Below the pieces are notes generated by a model. The model was not told where the DNA came from. It worked only from the letters and a program-made list of their open reading frames with translations, and did not search any database. From CADEED01 sp963842515 (lineage in GTDB: Bacteria > Pseudomonadota > Gammaproteobacteria > Steroidobacterales > Steroidobacteraceae), in the NCBI GenBank assembly GCA_963842515.1, contig CAWJGO010000001.1:1054001-1118000 (forward strand): DNA of 64,000 nucleotides, written 5' to 3'. Below are positions 34,610-43,715 of the stretch, piece by piece. Position 1 is the first letter of the stretch. Every line of letters begins with the position of its first letter. The position numbers were made by a program, and so were the translations under genes.

Positions 34610-35238
34610 AAACCCAGGCTCAGGAGATCGCGCTTGGCGAAGCCGCGCTCTTCGAGAATCTGCCTGAATCGCCGGCGTGCGCGACTCAGCGCCTGGTTGA
34701 ACGCCGCTTCGGTCAAATCCATCTCCTGACAAATGATCTCTTTGTCATGGTCGTCCAGGTAGAAACGTTTGAGCATCAGGCGATCCCGGGGTTGCGGCAA
34801 TTCGCGCAGTAGCGCACGGACCGCAAGGGCTGCCTCGAGATCTGCCGCAACGCCGTCGACGCTCTGCGCCGGATCGGCCTTCCGCTCCGTCGCATCGCTA
34901 TCCACATCTGTCCTCTGTCGCTCAGCCTTGCGCAGTGACGCGATCGCGAGATTTCTTGCTGTTTGCGCTGCAAAAGCCGCCAGTTTCTGGGGATCGTCGA
35001 TACCTGCGCCGCGTAGGCGCTGGATTACCACTAACAGTGTTTCCTGGACGAGGTCCTGCAGAAGCCCGTGGTCGCCACCGGTCCGGCGCCGCAACAGCAC
35101 CCGCAGGCCAGGTTCGAACTGGCGTATGAGCTCACTCTCGGCGGAGACATCTCCTTCCCGAATTCGGCGCGACAATTCCCCGCCTGGAATGAAATCCATA
35201 ACCTGTGGAGAGCTCCCTCTATGCCCCGGACTCATCAT
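34606..35238 (-). CDS. ECF-type sigma-70 family factor
   Basis: A 210-residue sigma factor. Region 2 is seen at residues 25-90 (LIRQFEPGLRVLLRRR, QDLVQETLLVVIQRL), and region 4 at about 138-195 (LPQPRDRLMLKRFYLDDHDK, LTEAAFNQALSRARRRF). The linker carries two acidic stretches. An in-frame ATG at 35199 is about as likely a start. The next gene, overlapping by ATGA, is its probable anti-sigma factor, and a degenerate subtilase completes the cluster. Confidence 0.87.
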   Translation of the reverse strand: MMSPGHRGSSPQVMDFIPGGELSRRIREGDVSAESELIRQFEPGLRVLLRRRTGGDHGLLQDLVQETLLVVIQRLRGAGIDDPQKLAAFAAQTARNLAIASLRKAERQRTDVDSDATERKADPAQSVDGVAADLEAALAVRALLRELPQPRDRLMLKRFYLDDHDKEIICQEMDLTEAAFNQALSRARRRFRQILEERGFAKRDLLSLGL

Positions 35239-35310
35239 TAATTGTGTGCACGGCCTGCAGGTAGGATTCTGCCATGCCCCGACACTCTAGCTGTGAACTA
35301 GGAAAAACCA

Positions 35311-35681
35311 GTGCTGAAGACATACCACGGCTCGTGCTACTGCGGCGTAGTGCGGTTCGAAGCGATATCGACCTCACTCAGCCCACTTTTCGTTGCAATC
35401 TGCACGCGCAACCGTTTTTGGGCCGCTGTGGTCAAGCCGGCGGCGTTTCGCCTGCTCGAGGGCAAAACCGAGCTCAAGCAGTACCTGTTCTCTTCTGCAA
35501 GACCTGTGGCGTTCGTCCGCGCGGAGTCGGCAACAACCCCGAAACCGGCGAGATGATCGGAGTGAATATCGGCTGCCTGGAGGATGCGGCGGTTGAGGAG
35601 CTCGCCGCGGTGCCGATCCGCTATTGCGACGGCAAGTACGACAACTGGCAGAACGAGCCAGCCATCAAGGCCCACCTGTGA
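35311..35681 (+). pseudogene. broken GFA/CENP-V family gene
   Basis: Pieces of a GFA-domain protein occur in two frames: HGSCYCGVVRFEA in one, IDLTQPTFRCN in another, then ICTRNRFWAAVVKPAAFRLL and finally FCKTCGVRPRGVGNNPE with IGCLEDAAVEELA. The zinc-binding N-C-S segment between CN and ICT is missing and so is the stretch before FCKTC. This needs a one-base loss plus two larger deletions, unlike the +1 shifts seen further on. It is probably a true pseudogene of a glutathione-dependent formaldehyde-activating-type enzyme. Start GTG at 35311. Confidence 0.7.
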
Positions 35682-36920
35682 TCAGGTCGCGCCCCTGATC
35701 GGCAGCCGCACGAAGAAAGTCGTGCCCTTGCCGAGCTCGGTGGTGAAATCCATCTCGCCGCCGTGAGCTTTGACGACGACACTGCGCGCGATCGACAGGC
35801 CCTGGCCCGTGCCGCGTCCCACCTCCTTGGTGGTGAAGAACGGATCGAAGATGCGCGCGCGAATGCCCTCGGGAATCCCGCCGCCGGTGTCACCGATCGC
35901 GATGACGACGTGTTCGTTTTCGACTTTCGTGCTGACCGTGATCTTGCCGATCGCGCCGGTCCTCTGGACCTTGTCGGCAATGGCGTGCGCCGCGTTCACC
36001 ACGATATTGAGCACCACCTGGTTGATCTGGCCGCCGTGGCAGGTCACGAGCGGGATCTCACCGAAGTGCGTTTCCACCTCGGCAACCGGTTTGTATTCGC
36101 TGCGCGCAATCACCAGCGTGCTGGCGATGGCGCGGTTGAGATCCACCTGGGCCATTTCGGTCTGGTCCGCGTGCGCGAAATCCTTCATCGACCGCACGAT
36201 CTCGGCGATGCGTGCCAGGCCCTCGGCCAACAGCTTGATCGCCGGCGGCATTTCCTTGCGCAGCTCTTCCAGGTTTTCGTCCACCGGCGGCGGCTGCGGC
36301 ATCGAGGCGTGCAGCGCGTCGATGTACTGGACCAGTTCCGTCACGCCTTCGCGAATGAAGGTCACGCTGTCGCTCAGGTACTGGATAGGCGTGTTGATCT
36401 CGTGTGCGACACCCGCGGCCAGTCGCCCGATGGATTCGAGCCGCTCGCCAGAGGCCATGCGTGCTTCGGCGGCTTTGCGATCGGTGATGTCAACGCCCGT
36501 GCCGACGATACCCGTGACATTGCCGGCTTCATCGTGCAGCGGGACCTTGGAAGTCAATATCACGCGGTCCATGCCGCTCGTCTTGTCGTAGGCGAACTCT
36601 TCGTGATCGACGAGCGGCTTGCCGGACTTGATCAGCGCCTGCTCGTCGGAGAAAAACTTCTCCGCCATGTCGCGTGGAAAGAAATCGAAATCGGTCTTGC
36701 CGATGAGGCCGTCGGGGTCGACGCCCATGCGATTGGCAACCAATTTGTTACAGGCGGTGAAGCGGCTTTGCGCGTCCTTGGCGTAAATGAACGCGGGAAT
36801 CAGATCGATCATGGTGCGCAGCACATTACGCTCATGCGCCAGGGCGTCCGCGAGGTTGCGGCGCTCGGCGCTGGCGGTTTCAATGTCGCCTTCGGCGTCG
36901 TCTTTGATGTGCTGGGGCAT
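35682..36920 (-). CDS. PAS-domain sensor histidine kinase
   Basis: A 412-residue soluble kinase without membrane helices. A coiled coil near residues 10-35 precedes a PAS domain (LIPAFIYAKDAQSRF to VGTGVDITDRK, about 40-155). The H box is GVAHEINTPIQYL near residue 170, followed by N box VVLNIVVNAAHAI and G boxes GDTGGGIP and GTGQGLSIAR. It is of the NtrB-like HK4 group. No response regulator is adjacent, so it is an orphan. The ATG at 36920 is preferred to the GTG at 36929. Confidence 0.88.
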   Translation of the reverse strand: MPQHIKDDAEGDIETASAERRNLADALAHERNVLRTMIDLIPAFIYAKDAQSRFTACNKLVANRMGVDPDGLIGKTDFDFFPRDMAEKFFSDEQALIKSGKPLVDHEEFAYDKTSGMDRVILTSKVPLHDEAGNVTGIVGTGVDITDRKAAEARMASGERLESIGRLAAGVAHEINTPIQYLSDSVTFIREGVTELVQYIDALHASMPQPPPVDENLEELRKEMPPAIKLLAEGLARIAEIVRSMKDFAHADQTEMAQVDLNRAIASTLVIARSEYKPVAEVETHFGEIPLVTCHGGQINQVVLNIVVNAAHAIADKVQRTGAIGKITVSTKVENEHVVIAIGDTGGGIPEGIRARIFDPFFTTKEVGRGTGQGLSIARSVVVKAHGGEMDFTTELGKGTTFFVRLPIRGAT

Positions 36921-37052
36921 GCTGTTCACGGCTTGAAGGTAACGGCCCGGGCAACCTGATCTGAAGGCTTAGGGGCGGATAAGGTGCGATGGCTCACAGG
37001 CGGCCGCGATTCCAATTTCAATTGTCCGGAATACTCGCCGATTTGAGAAGAG

Positions 37053-37715
37053 TTAGGTGGTCTTGAGCGTCAGCTGATCGAATTTGGCGTCGAATCCGGC
37101 GCCTTCCGGTGCAGCGCACATCACGCCGGCCATGACCTGCACATCCGCCGGAAAGTACCCCTGGCGGATGGTCGTGAATTTCTCGCCGTCCTTGGAGCAT
37201 TGCGCCTCGATGGAGTCCTTGGTACGCACGACCCGCCACCAGACCGCGCCGGTCTGCGACACGTCTTCCATCGTCGACCAGTCCGAATAGTCGTGCGTGA
37301 ATACAACGCTCGCCCAGCGCTTGCCCTCGACGAGCTCCGAGCCGCATTTCATCCAATGCTTCTCGTCGAGCCGCACCATGAGACCTGCCTGGTCGTATAG
37401 GGCGGAGTACTCGCCATTGACGCGCGCCTGCAGCGTGAACTCACCGAGCATCGGCAGATACATGAAATGACCGTTGTCGGTGATGTAGCCGTAGAAGGTC
37501 TTGCGCCAGAAATCGGTCTTACCTTTGGAGCGTACGGTGAGCAGGCCTTCGCTGTAGTGCTCCGAAGCGGGCGGATTGAGCCAGCTCATGCGGCTCAACA
37601 GATCGCCGCCGATGCGGGACGGCGTCTTCTGCTCCGCGGCGAACGCGGTGCCGGCCTGCGATACCAGCGCAAGTCCGGCCGCTTGCTCGAGAAAGGATCT
37701 TCGGGTGGGGCGCAT
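37053..37715 (-). CDS. DUF1349 protein with Tat-type signal
   Basis: A 220-residue exported protein. RPTRRSFLEQAAGLALVS is a twin-arginine signal ending near AFAAE. The mature part is a jelly-roll domain of the DUF1349/concanavalin type (FWRKTFYGYITDNGHFMYL, DQAGLMVRLDEKHWMKCGSE, EGAGFDAKFDQLTL). Family members bind or modify polysaccharides or are of unknown role. It lies 8 bases downstream of the HAD gene, so the two are cotranscribed. Confidence 0.85.
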   Translation of the reverse strand: MRPTRRSFLEQAAGLALVSQAGTAFAAEQKTPSRIGGDLLSRMSWLNPPASEHYSEGLLTVRSKGKTDFWRKTFYGYITDNGHFMYLPMLGEFTLQARVNGEYSALYDQAGLMVRLDEKHWMKCGSELVEGKRWASVVFTHDYSDWSTMEDVSQTGAVWWRVVRTKDSIEAQCSKDGEKFTTIRQGYFPADVQVMAGVMCAAPEGAGFDAKFDQLTLKTT

Positions 37716-37723
37716 GTCAGGTC

Positions 37724-38338
37724 CTAAATGATGGGTAGATAGGCGCGCAGCTGCTCGCGGCAACTCGCTGGATCGCTGAACTGGATGGCATGGAAGCCGC
37801 ACTCGCGCGCCGCAATCACGTTCTTGAGCAGGTCGTCGATGAAGACGCTTTCCGCCGGCACGATGCCGGTCTTCTCGACCAGATGCTTGTAGATCGCGGG
37901 CTCGGGCTTCACCAGCAAAATGGCTCCGGAGATCACCAGGTGCTTGAAGTGGCCGAAGAACTTGTGTTGCTTTACCAGGTACTCGAATGTGCTCACCGGC
38001 ATGTTGGAGAGCAGATACAGATGTGCCCCGGCCGCGGCGAGATCCTCGACCAGCACGATCGTGCCCGGGATCGGCCGCAGCGACTCGCGTGTCGCGTGGA
38101 TCAGGGTGCGCGTCGCCTCGGCCGACAGCCCGGACTGCTTCGCGAAATGATCGACGGCTGCTGCTTCGCTGAACGTGCCGCGATCGAATTCGAGCCAGTC
38201 GGCGTGTTCGAAGATCTGCTCGCGGATCACGGCCTGCGTCACCGGATCGGGATGCAGTGCGGCGACCACGGCCGGCGGGTTCCATTCCAGCAATACCCCG
38301 CCCACGTCGAAGACCACGTTACGGATACTCATGGCCAT
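37724..38338 (-). CDS. HAD-superfamily phosphatase (YihX-like)
   Basis: A 204-residue cytoplasmic hydrolase. Motif I is VVFDVGGVLLEWN near residue 10 (Asp nucleophile, Val in place of the second Asp, as in YihX-like sugar phosphatases). Motif II is LLSNMP, motif III is KPEPAIY, and motif IV is FIDDLLKNV. MAMS and MS starts are both possible. Substrates are probably small phosphorylated sugars or nucleotides. It is coupled to the DUF1349 gene downstream. Confidence 0.9.
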   Translation of the reverse strand: MAMSIRNVVFDVGGVLLEWNPPAVVAALHPDPVTQAVIREQIFEHADWLEFDRGTFSEAAAVDHFAKQSGLSAEATRTLIHATRESLRPIPGTIVLVEDLAAAGAHLYLLSNMPVSTFEYLVKQHKFFGHFKHLVISGAILLVKPEPAIYKHLVEKTGIVPAESVFIDDLLKNVIAARECGFHAIQFSDPASCREQLRAYLPII

Positions 38339-38364
38339 AGTATGGCCGATGAATTGGGCCGGAC

Positions 38365-38988
38365 CTACTTGCGGCTGATCAGCAACTTCAAGCCGAAAAA
38401 GATCAGCGCGCCCCCGAACGCGCGCTCCAGCCACGCCAACGCCCGCGAGCCCTTGAGCGCACGCGCGCCGCGCACCGCGATCGAGGCGTAGGCCAGCAGC
38501 GCGATGCCGTCGATGACCACGGTGACCGTGAGCATGATCGAGAGCTGCAGCAGCAGGGGATAGTCCGGGCTGATGAACTGCGGCAGCAGCGCCAGCACGA
38601 ACAGCAGCAGCTTGGGATTCGTGAGCTGCACGGCGAGACCCTGCAGCACCACGCCGCCGTGCGCGCGCGCCGCCGGCGCGGCCACCACCACCTCGGCGCC
38701 GCGAGGTTTGCCGAACAACATCTTCGCGCCGAGGTACATGAGATAGAGCGCACCGACGACACGCATCGTCGTGACCGCGCCGCTGAAACCGGCGAGCAGC
38801 GCGGCGAGACCGAATGCCACTGCGCCAAAGACGAACACGTGGCCGAGCAGGATGCCGGCCGTTCCCGCCGCCGCGCCGCGCATGCCATGACGCGCCGCCT
38901 GAGACATGGAAAACATCACCGCGGGGCCCGGGGAGATAGCGACCAGCGTCCAGGTCGCGAGGTACAAGAGAAAGGTGTCGAGCGGCAT
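38365..38988 (-). CDS. LysE/RhtB family amino acid exporter
   Basis: A 207-residue inner-membrane protein with six hydrophobic segments. The signature SPGPAVMFSMSQAARHG lies after helix 1, and KLLLFVLALLPQF is in the middle. The start at 38988 (MPLDTFLLYLATW) matches the family; the in-frame start upstream lies in the repeat element. It exports amino acids or homoserine lactones by proton exchange; the substrate cannot be told. It is 26 bases upstream of the HAD gene. Confidence 0.9.
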   Translation of the reverse strand: MPLDTFLLYLATWTLVAISPGPAVMFSMSQAARHGMRGAAAGTAGILLGHVFVFGAVAFGLAALLAGFSGAVTTMRVVGALYLMYLGAKMLFGKPRGAEVVVAAPAARAHGGVVLQGLAVQLTNPKLLLFVLALLPQFISPDYPLLLQLSIMLTVTVVIDGIALLAYASIAVRGARALKGSRALAWLERAFGGALIFFGLKLLISRK

Positions 38989-39004
38989 GGCGAACACATT
39001 AAAT

Positions 39005-39094
39005 GGGGACATTCCTCATTTCCTAGCAAATGGGGACGCGCGTCAGAGCCACGTCCCCATTTGCCCGCTTCGCGGGGAAATGAGGAATGTCCCC
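39005..39094. repeat. composite 90-base inverted repeat
   Basis: Outer arms GGGGACATTCCTCATTTCC (39005-39023) and GGAAATGAGGAATGTCCCC (39076-39094) are a perfect 19-base inverted repeat. Inner arms AAATGGGGACG (39028-39038) and CGTCCCCATTT (39052-39062) are also perfect. The right half carries a third hairpin at CCGCTTCGCGG. It lies between two co-directional minus-strand genes, exactly at the stop of the oxidoreductase. It is a full REP-sin-type element; half copies are at 1356 and elsewhere. Confidence 0.8.
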
Positions 39095-40527
39095 TAAGTC
39101 TTGACGGGCATCGGCACGGGCATGTCGCGCGTAGGCATTGGCGCGTATACCGGAGTCCCCAGGCCGTTCACGAGATCGGCGATCTTCACCGAGTTGCCGG
39201 TCTTGAAGCACTGGTTCGCCGCGGCGCCGATCAGGATGGAATACAGGCCGCCGCGCTCATCGGCGGCCCGTTTGTACTTGTCGGGCTCGGACGTGCCGAA
39301 GAGCTCCGTCAGCATGACGTTGTCGCCGCCGCCATGACCGCCGGTGCCAGTCCAGACTTCGAGGTCCTGCGCCTTGCCGCGCAGCGGGATGATGCGCGTG
39401 CGTTCGCGGTCACCGCCCGTGCCCTGGTAGTTAGTGGCGCCGGCGGAGATGGCGCCGCCTTCGACGATCTCGTGTTCGATGCGGCCCTTGGTGCCGTTGA
39501 ACGCGATCGTGTAGCCCTCCCAGGCGTTGCAGGCGTTGAGCGAATAAGAAAGCGTCGCGCCCATCTTGTACTTCACGATGACGTTCATCGTGTCTTCGAT
39601 GTCGATGTCCGGCCGGAAGACACAGCGGTCGCGGAAATACCCGTCGTGCTGTTCGTTGTCCAGATACAGCGACTTGAAGTTCTTGTCGGCCGCGAGGTCG
39701 AGATAGAAGGTGCACTTGTCCTTCTCGGGGCAGGTGCGGCAGCGCTCGTGATGGCTCTGGAGGCCCATGCGCTTGGCCATCGCCGGGGTGTAGAACTCTT
39801 TCTTGCCGTACGCCATTACGATCTCGGGGTCGCTGCCCAGCCACCAGTTCACGAGATCGAAGTGATGCGTCGCCTTGTGGATCATGAGCCCGCCGGAAAT
39901 TTTCTTCTGGCTGTGCCAGCGCCGGAAGTAATCGGCGCCGTGACTCGTGTTCAGCAGCCAGTGGAAGTCGACCGAGAGCACGTCGCCGATCGCGTTGCTC
40001 ATGAGCAGGTCCTTGACCTGCGTGCGCGGCGGGGAGTAGCGATAGTTGAACAATACGCGCACGTGGCGGTTGTTGCGCTTGCAGGCGTCGAGGATGCGCT
40101 GTGCCTTCTCCGGCGTGGTAGTTAGCGGTTTCTCGGTGATGCAGTCGCAACCGGCATCCAGCGCGCGCACGATGTACTCGTCGTGGAAGGCGTCGGGGCA
40201 GGTGACGACGACGCAGTCGGGCTTCAGCTCCTTCAGCATCTTGTCGAAATCGGTCGCGAGATACTTTTTCGGTTTGGCCCCGTTGGGCGCGACGAAATTC
40301 GCGGCCACGTCCATGCGCCCGGGGTTCGTATCGCAGATGCCGACCAGCTCGTTGCCCTCGGCAAAGGTCTTGGTGATGGCGGTGAGGTACATGCGCGACC
40401 GCGAGCCCACGCCCACGTTCACGAACTTGCGGCGGCTTCCGGCCGCGTAGGTGCTGGCTGCGAATCCCACCGCGGCGACGCCTGCGGTCTTCAGCAGGGC
40501 ACGCCGGTCAATCGTCGACTCACTCAT
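39094..40527 (-). CDS. Gfo/Idh/MocA family oxidoreductase
   Basis: A 477-residue exported dehydrogenase. A Tat signal (TIDRRALLKTAGVAAVGFAA) precedes the Rossmann domain (KFVNVGVGSRSRMYL, LVGICDTNPGR) and EKPLTTT, the EKP motif of the family. The C-terminal alpha/beta domain contains CRTCPEKDKC, an added cysteine cluster that could bind a metal. The substrate is likely a sugar or inositol derivative. It is divergent from a glycosidase gene, with a 112-base AT-rich gap between them. Confidence 0.9.
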   Translation of the reverse strand: MSESTIDRRALLKTAGVAAVGFAASTYAAGSRRKFVNVGVGSRSRMYLTAITKTFAEGNELVGICDTNPGRMDVAANFVAPNGAKPKKYLATDFDKMLKELKPDCVVVTCPDAFHDEYIVRALDAGCDCITEKPLTTTPEKAQRILDACKRNNRHVRVLFNYRYSPPRTQVKDLLMSNAIGDVLSVDFHWLLNTSHGADYFRRWHSQKKISGGLMIHKATHHFDLVNWWLGSDPEIVMAYGKKEFYTPAMAKRMGLQSHHERCRTCPEKDKCTFYLDLAADKNFKSLYLDNEQHDGYFRDRCVFRPDIDIEDTMNVIVKYKMGATLSYSLNACNAWEGYTIAFNGTKGRIEHEIVEGGAISAGATNYQGTGGDRERTRIIPLRGKAQDLEVWTGTGGHGGGDNVMLTELFGTSEPDKYKRAADERGGLYSILIGAAANQCFKTGNSVKIADLVNGLGTPVYAPMPTRDMPVPMPVKT

Positions 40528-40639
40528 TTAATGTCCCCAAGTTATTCGTGACGTACGATCCGCCGGGAAGATACATCAAATTCGATCAAGTGCGCTCAAA
40601 GACAAGCATTACAAATATTTAGGGTCATACTTCGCCGCC

Positions 40640-42873
40640 ATGTTTTTACGACTCGTATTCGTGATTGCGCTGCTGGCCGGCCCGGCGGGCGCCGCGCCCA
40701 TCGACCGGCACGCCTTGGTCACCCGCCACAACCCGACCATCACGGCCATCGACCGGTCCGCGCCCTTCATGGTGGGGAATGGCAATCTGGCCTTCACGGC
40801 CGACATCACCGGACTGCAGACCTTTCCGGAGCAGTATTCGCCGCTCGTGCCGTTGATGACCCAGGCGCAGTGGGCGTGGCACAGCTTTCCGAACCCGCAA
40901 AAATTCACGCTCGAGCGGGCGCAGGTGCCGATCAAGGTTCGCGGCAAGACGCAGAAATACCCGTACCTGAGCGACTGGGAGCAGGCGAAGCAGGCGGATA
41001 TCCAGTGGCTGCGCGAGAACCCGCATCGCTTTTCGCTGGCGAGGCTCGGCCTTCACCTCGCGGGCGCCGGACGGCAAGGCCGCGGCATTCGGCGAGCTGT
41101 CCGCCACGCGGCAGACCCTGGACATGTGGACCGGCCGGCTCTCGAGCAGCTTCGTATTCGACGGCACGCCGGTCGAAGTCGAAACCTCGGTGCATCCCGA
41201 TCGCGATCTCATCATCGTACGACTGAAGTCCAAGTTGCTGGCCGATGGCCGGTTGGGCGTGAACTTGAGGTTCCCCGGCGTCGGCGCGAAGCTGAATCCG
41301 GATCCGGCGGACTGGGCGCATCCGGAAAAGCATTCCACGCACGAAGTGGCGCGCGACCCCGGCGGTCTCACGCTGACGCGCCAGCTCGACGACACGCGTT
41401 ACTCGGTGCGCGTCGCCGCGGATCGAGAGCTCGACATCGCTGCGCCCGCCACGCATGCCTATCGGCTCAGCGCGCCCGGATCCACACAGATCACCTTGTT
41501 AGTGGAGTTCTCCGCAGGCGCGGCGCCCGCGCAGATGCCTGGCGCCGAGAGTGCGCGCGACGCCGTGGCAAAGGGGTGGGAAAAGTTCTGGATGCACGGC
41601 GGTGTCGTCGACTTCACCGGCAGCCGCGATCCGCGCGCCAAAGAGCTCGAGCGGCGCGTCGTGATGTCGCAGTACCTCACGGCCATCAACAGCGCGGGCA
41701 GCTCGCCGCCGCAGGAAGAGGGACTGTTCTCCAATAGCTGGAACGGCAAATTCCATCTCGAAATGCACGCCTGGCACTGCCGCGCACTTCGCCGTGTGGG
41801 GTCGGCCCGAGCTGCTCGAGCGCAGCATGCCGTTCTACTTCACGCAGCTGCCGATGGCGCAGGCGCGCGCTAAGGCGCACGGCGTGCGGGGCGCGTGGTG
41901 GCCGAAGATGGTGGGGCCCGAAGGGCGCGAGAGCCCGAGCAAGGTGAATCCCTTCATCATGTGGCAGCAGCCGCATCCTATCTACCTTGCCGAGACCATC
42001 TACAAGGCGAAACCCACGCGCGAGACGCTGGAGAAATACCGCGACATCGTGTTCGAGACCGCCGAGCTGCTGGCCACCTGGCCGTTCTACGATCGCAAGG
42101 CCGACCGGTTCGTGTTAGGTCCGCCGCTGATTCCGGCGCAGGAAAACTTCGAGCCGCTGGACACCTTCAACCCGACCTTCGAGCTCGAGTACTGGCGCTT
42201 CGGCCTCGCGACCGCGCAGGAATGGCGCAAACGACTGGGATTGGCGAAAGATCCCAAGTGGGACAACGTGCTGTTCCGCCTCTCGAAGCTGCCGGTGAAA
42301 GACGGCATCTATCTCGCCGCCGAGTCGCAGCAGGATCTGTGGGAGCGGGCGCGTTCGGCGCAGTGCTCGAAAGGCAAGACCGCGCCCGAATGCCCGAACC
42401 GCGATCATCCTTCATTTGTCGCCGCGCTCGGCCTGTTGCCGGGCTGGGGTGCGGATCGGGAAACGATGCGCCGTACTCTGGATGCGGTGTTGAAGGACTG
42501 GGATTTGCGCCAGACCTGGGGCTGGGACTGGCCCATGCTGGCGATGACCGCCACGCGTCTCGATGAGCCCGAGAAGGCAGTGAATTTTCTGTTGTGGGAT
42601 GCGAAGAATTTCAACTTCGGCGCGTCGGGCATGACGCCGCGCGTGCATCTCGAACAGAACGTGGCGGAGTTGCTGGGCAATGCGGCGCCGGGTGGGCTCG
42701 ACGGGCCGGGGTATCGGCGGGCGGCGGAGACGTATTTCCCGTCGAATGGGTCGTTGTTGTTAGCGGTGGGGCTGATGGTGGCGGGTGGCAGTGATGTGCA
42801 TGAGCTGAATCCGGGGTTTCCGCCGAATGGGCAGTGGATGGTGCGCAGCGAGGGGATTCTCCCGCTGCCGTGA
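40640..42873 (+). pseudogene. secreted (alpha/alpha)6-type glycosidase, two +1 frame breaks
   Basis: A signal peptide (LVFVIALLAGPAGA) and the opening DRHALVTRHNPTITAID are followed by a beta-sandwich and an (alpha/alpha)6-like C-terminal region with HAWH and WGRPELLERSMPFY, similar to large bacterial glycosidases of unknown substrate (GH65-like). The product continues across three frames: a base is in excess near 41069 and another near 41778. If both are removed, the protein is about 743 residues with no internal stop. I therefore treat it as one gene with possible sequence errors. Confidence 0.7.
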
Positions 42874-42992
42874 AGCGAAATATTGCTGGATTGTCGTGAG
42901 AGATTTCGCCGAGTCGTGACACAAGGCTATTAGGCGCCGAGGAAGCGCATGACGCAGCTCACTGGGGCAAAACTAGTGGGAAACCTTAGACC

Positions 42993-43676
42993 ATGAAAAA
43001 AGAAGCGCGGCTGACTGATTTTCAGGTGTTTGCTCAGTCGACTGGACTCGGGGTGGACCAGCGCGCAATCAATGAAGTGCTGTTTGCGACGTATGAACCA
43101 GTGCGCCTATGGTTGAAGGAAAATCCGATTGACGCGCCCTTTCGCAAGTTGGCTGTGTCTCTTGCGGACGAAGCGTCGTCGTCCCGATGGCACGGGAACG
43201 TTGCAGTTGCGGCACAGATCTGTGAAGTGACGGAAGCAGTCGATCTAACCGCGCTCCGACGGAGCGCGGGTGATCACCGCTGGGTCCTCGGTGTCATAGG
43301 ACATTCACTGGCGTGCGTTCGTCGTAGTACAGGGTGGCAATCGGAGGATCTCGCCGCCGTTGTCGCAACACTGTCAGCGAGAATCTCACCTCTCGTGCAC
43401 GTCTTTGCCGATCTTTCGCAGATTGACGAGGTCCATGGCACTCAGTGTGTTCTCTGGCTATCGGCGAAACCGGGTGAAACTCAGATTGGCGCTCGGCTCG
43501 GTGAACGAGACGTCGTGCTTCTCTCGAAACCGGGACCGCTCTACCTGGAGGACTCTTTTCCCGTCGCAAGGTCAGCGATAAAAGGACACGAGTACCTGCT
43601 ATTTGACAAGGCCGGTAAAGTCTTGGCGAGCGTTCCAATCGACAAGAACGCTGGAGCCGTTATTTCGGCGGGCTGA
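42993..43676 (+). CDS. hypothetical protein of lower GC content
   Basis: A 227-residue protein without signal or membrane segment. VLGVIGHSLACVRR and GTQCVLWLSAKPGETQIGAR are the only striking parts; no family is recognised. The gene begins with an AT-rich stretch (ATGAAAAAAGAAGC) and its codon choice looks less GC-rich than its neighbours. It stands alone between the glycosidase and the LysR-type regulator. Acquisition by transfer is a possibility, not shown. Confidence 0.6.
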   Translation: MKKEARLTDFQVFAQSTGLGVDQRAINEVLFATYEPVRLWLKENPIDAPFRKLAVSLADEASSSRWHGNVAVAAQICEVTEAVDLTALRRSAGDHRWVLGVIGHSLACVRRSTGWQSEDLAAVVATLSARISPLVHVFADLSQIDEVHGTQCVLWLSAKPGETQIGARLGERDVVLLSKPGPLYLEDSFPVARSAIKGHEYLLFDKAGKVLASVPIDKNAGAVISAG

Positions 43677-43715
43677 ATTGGACGGTTGCTGCAGTTGGAG
43701 GGAATATGCCCTCCC

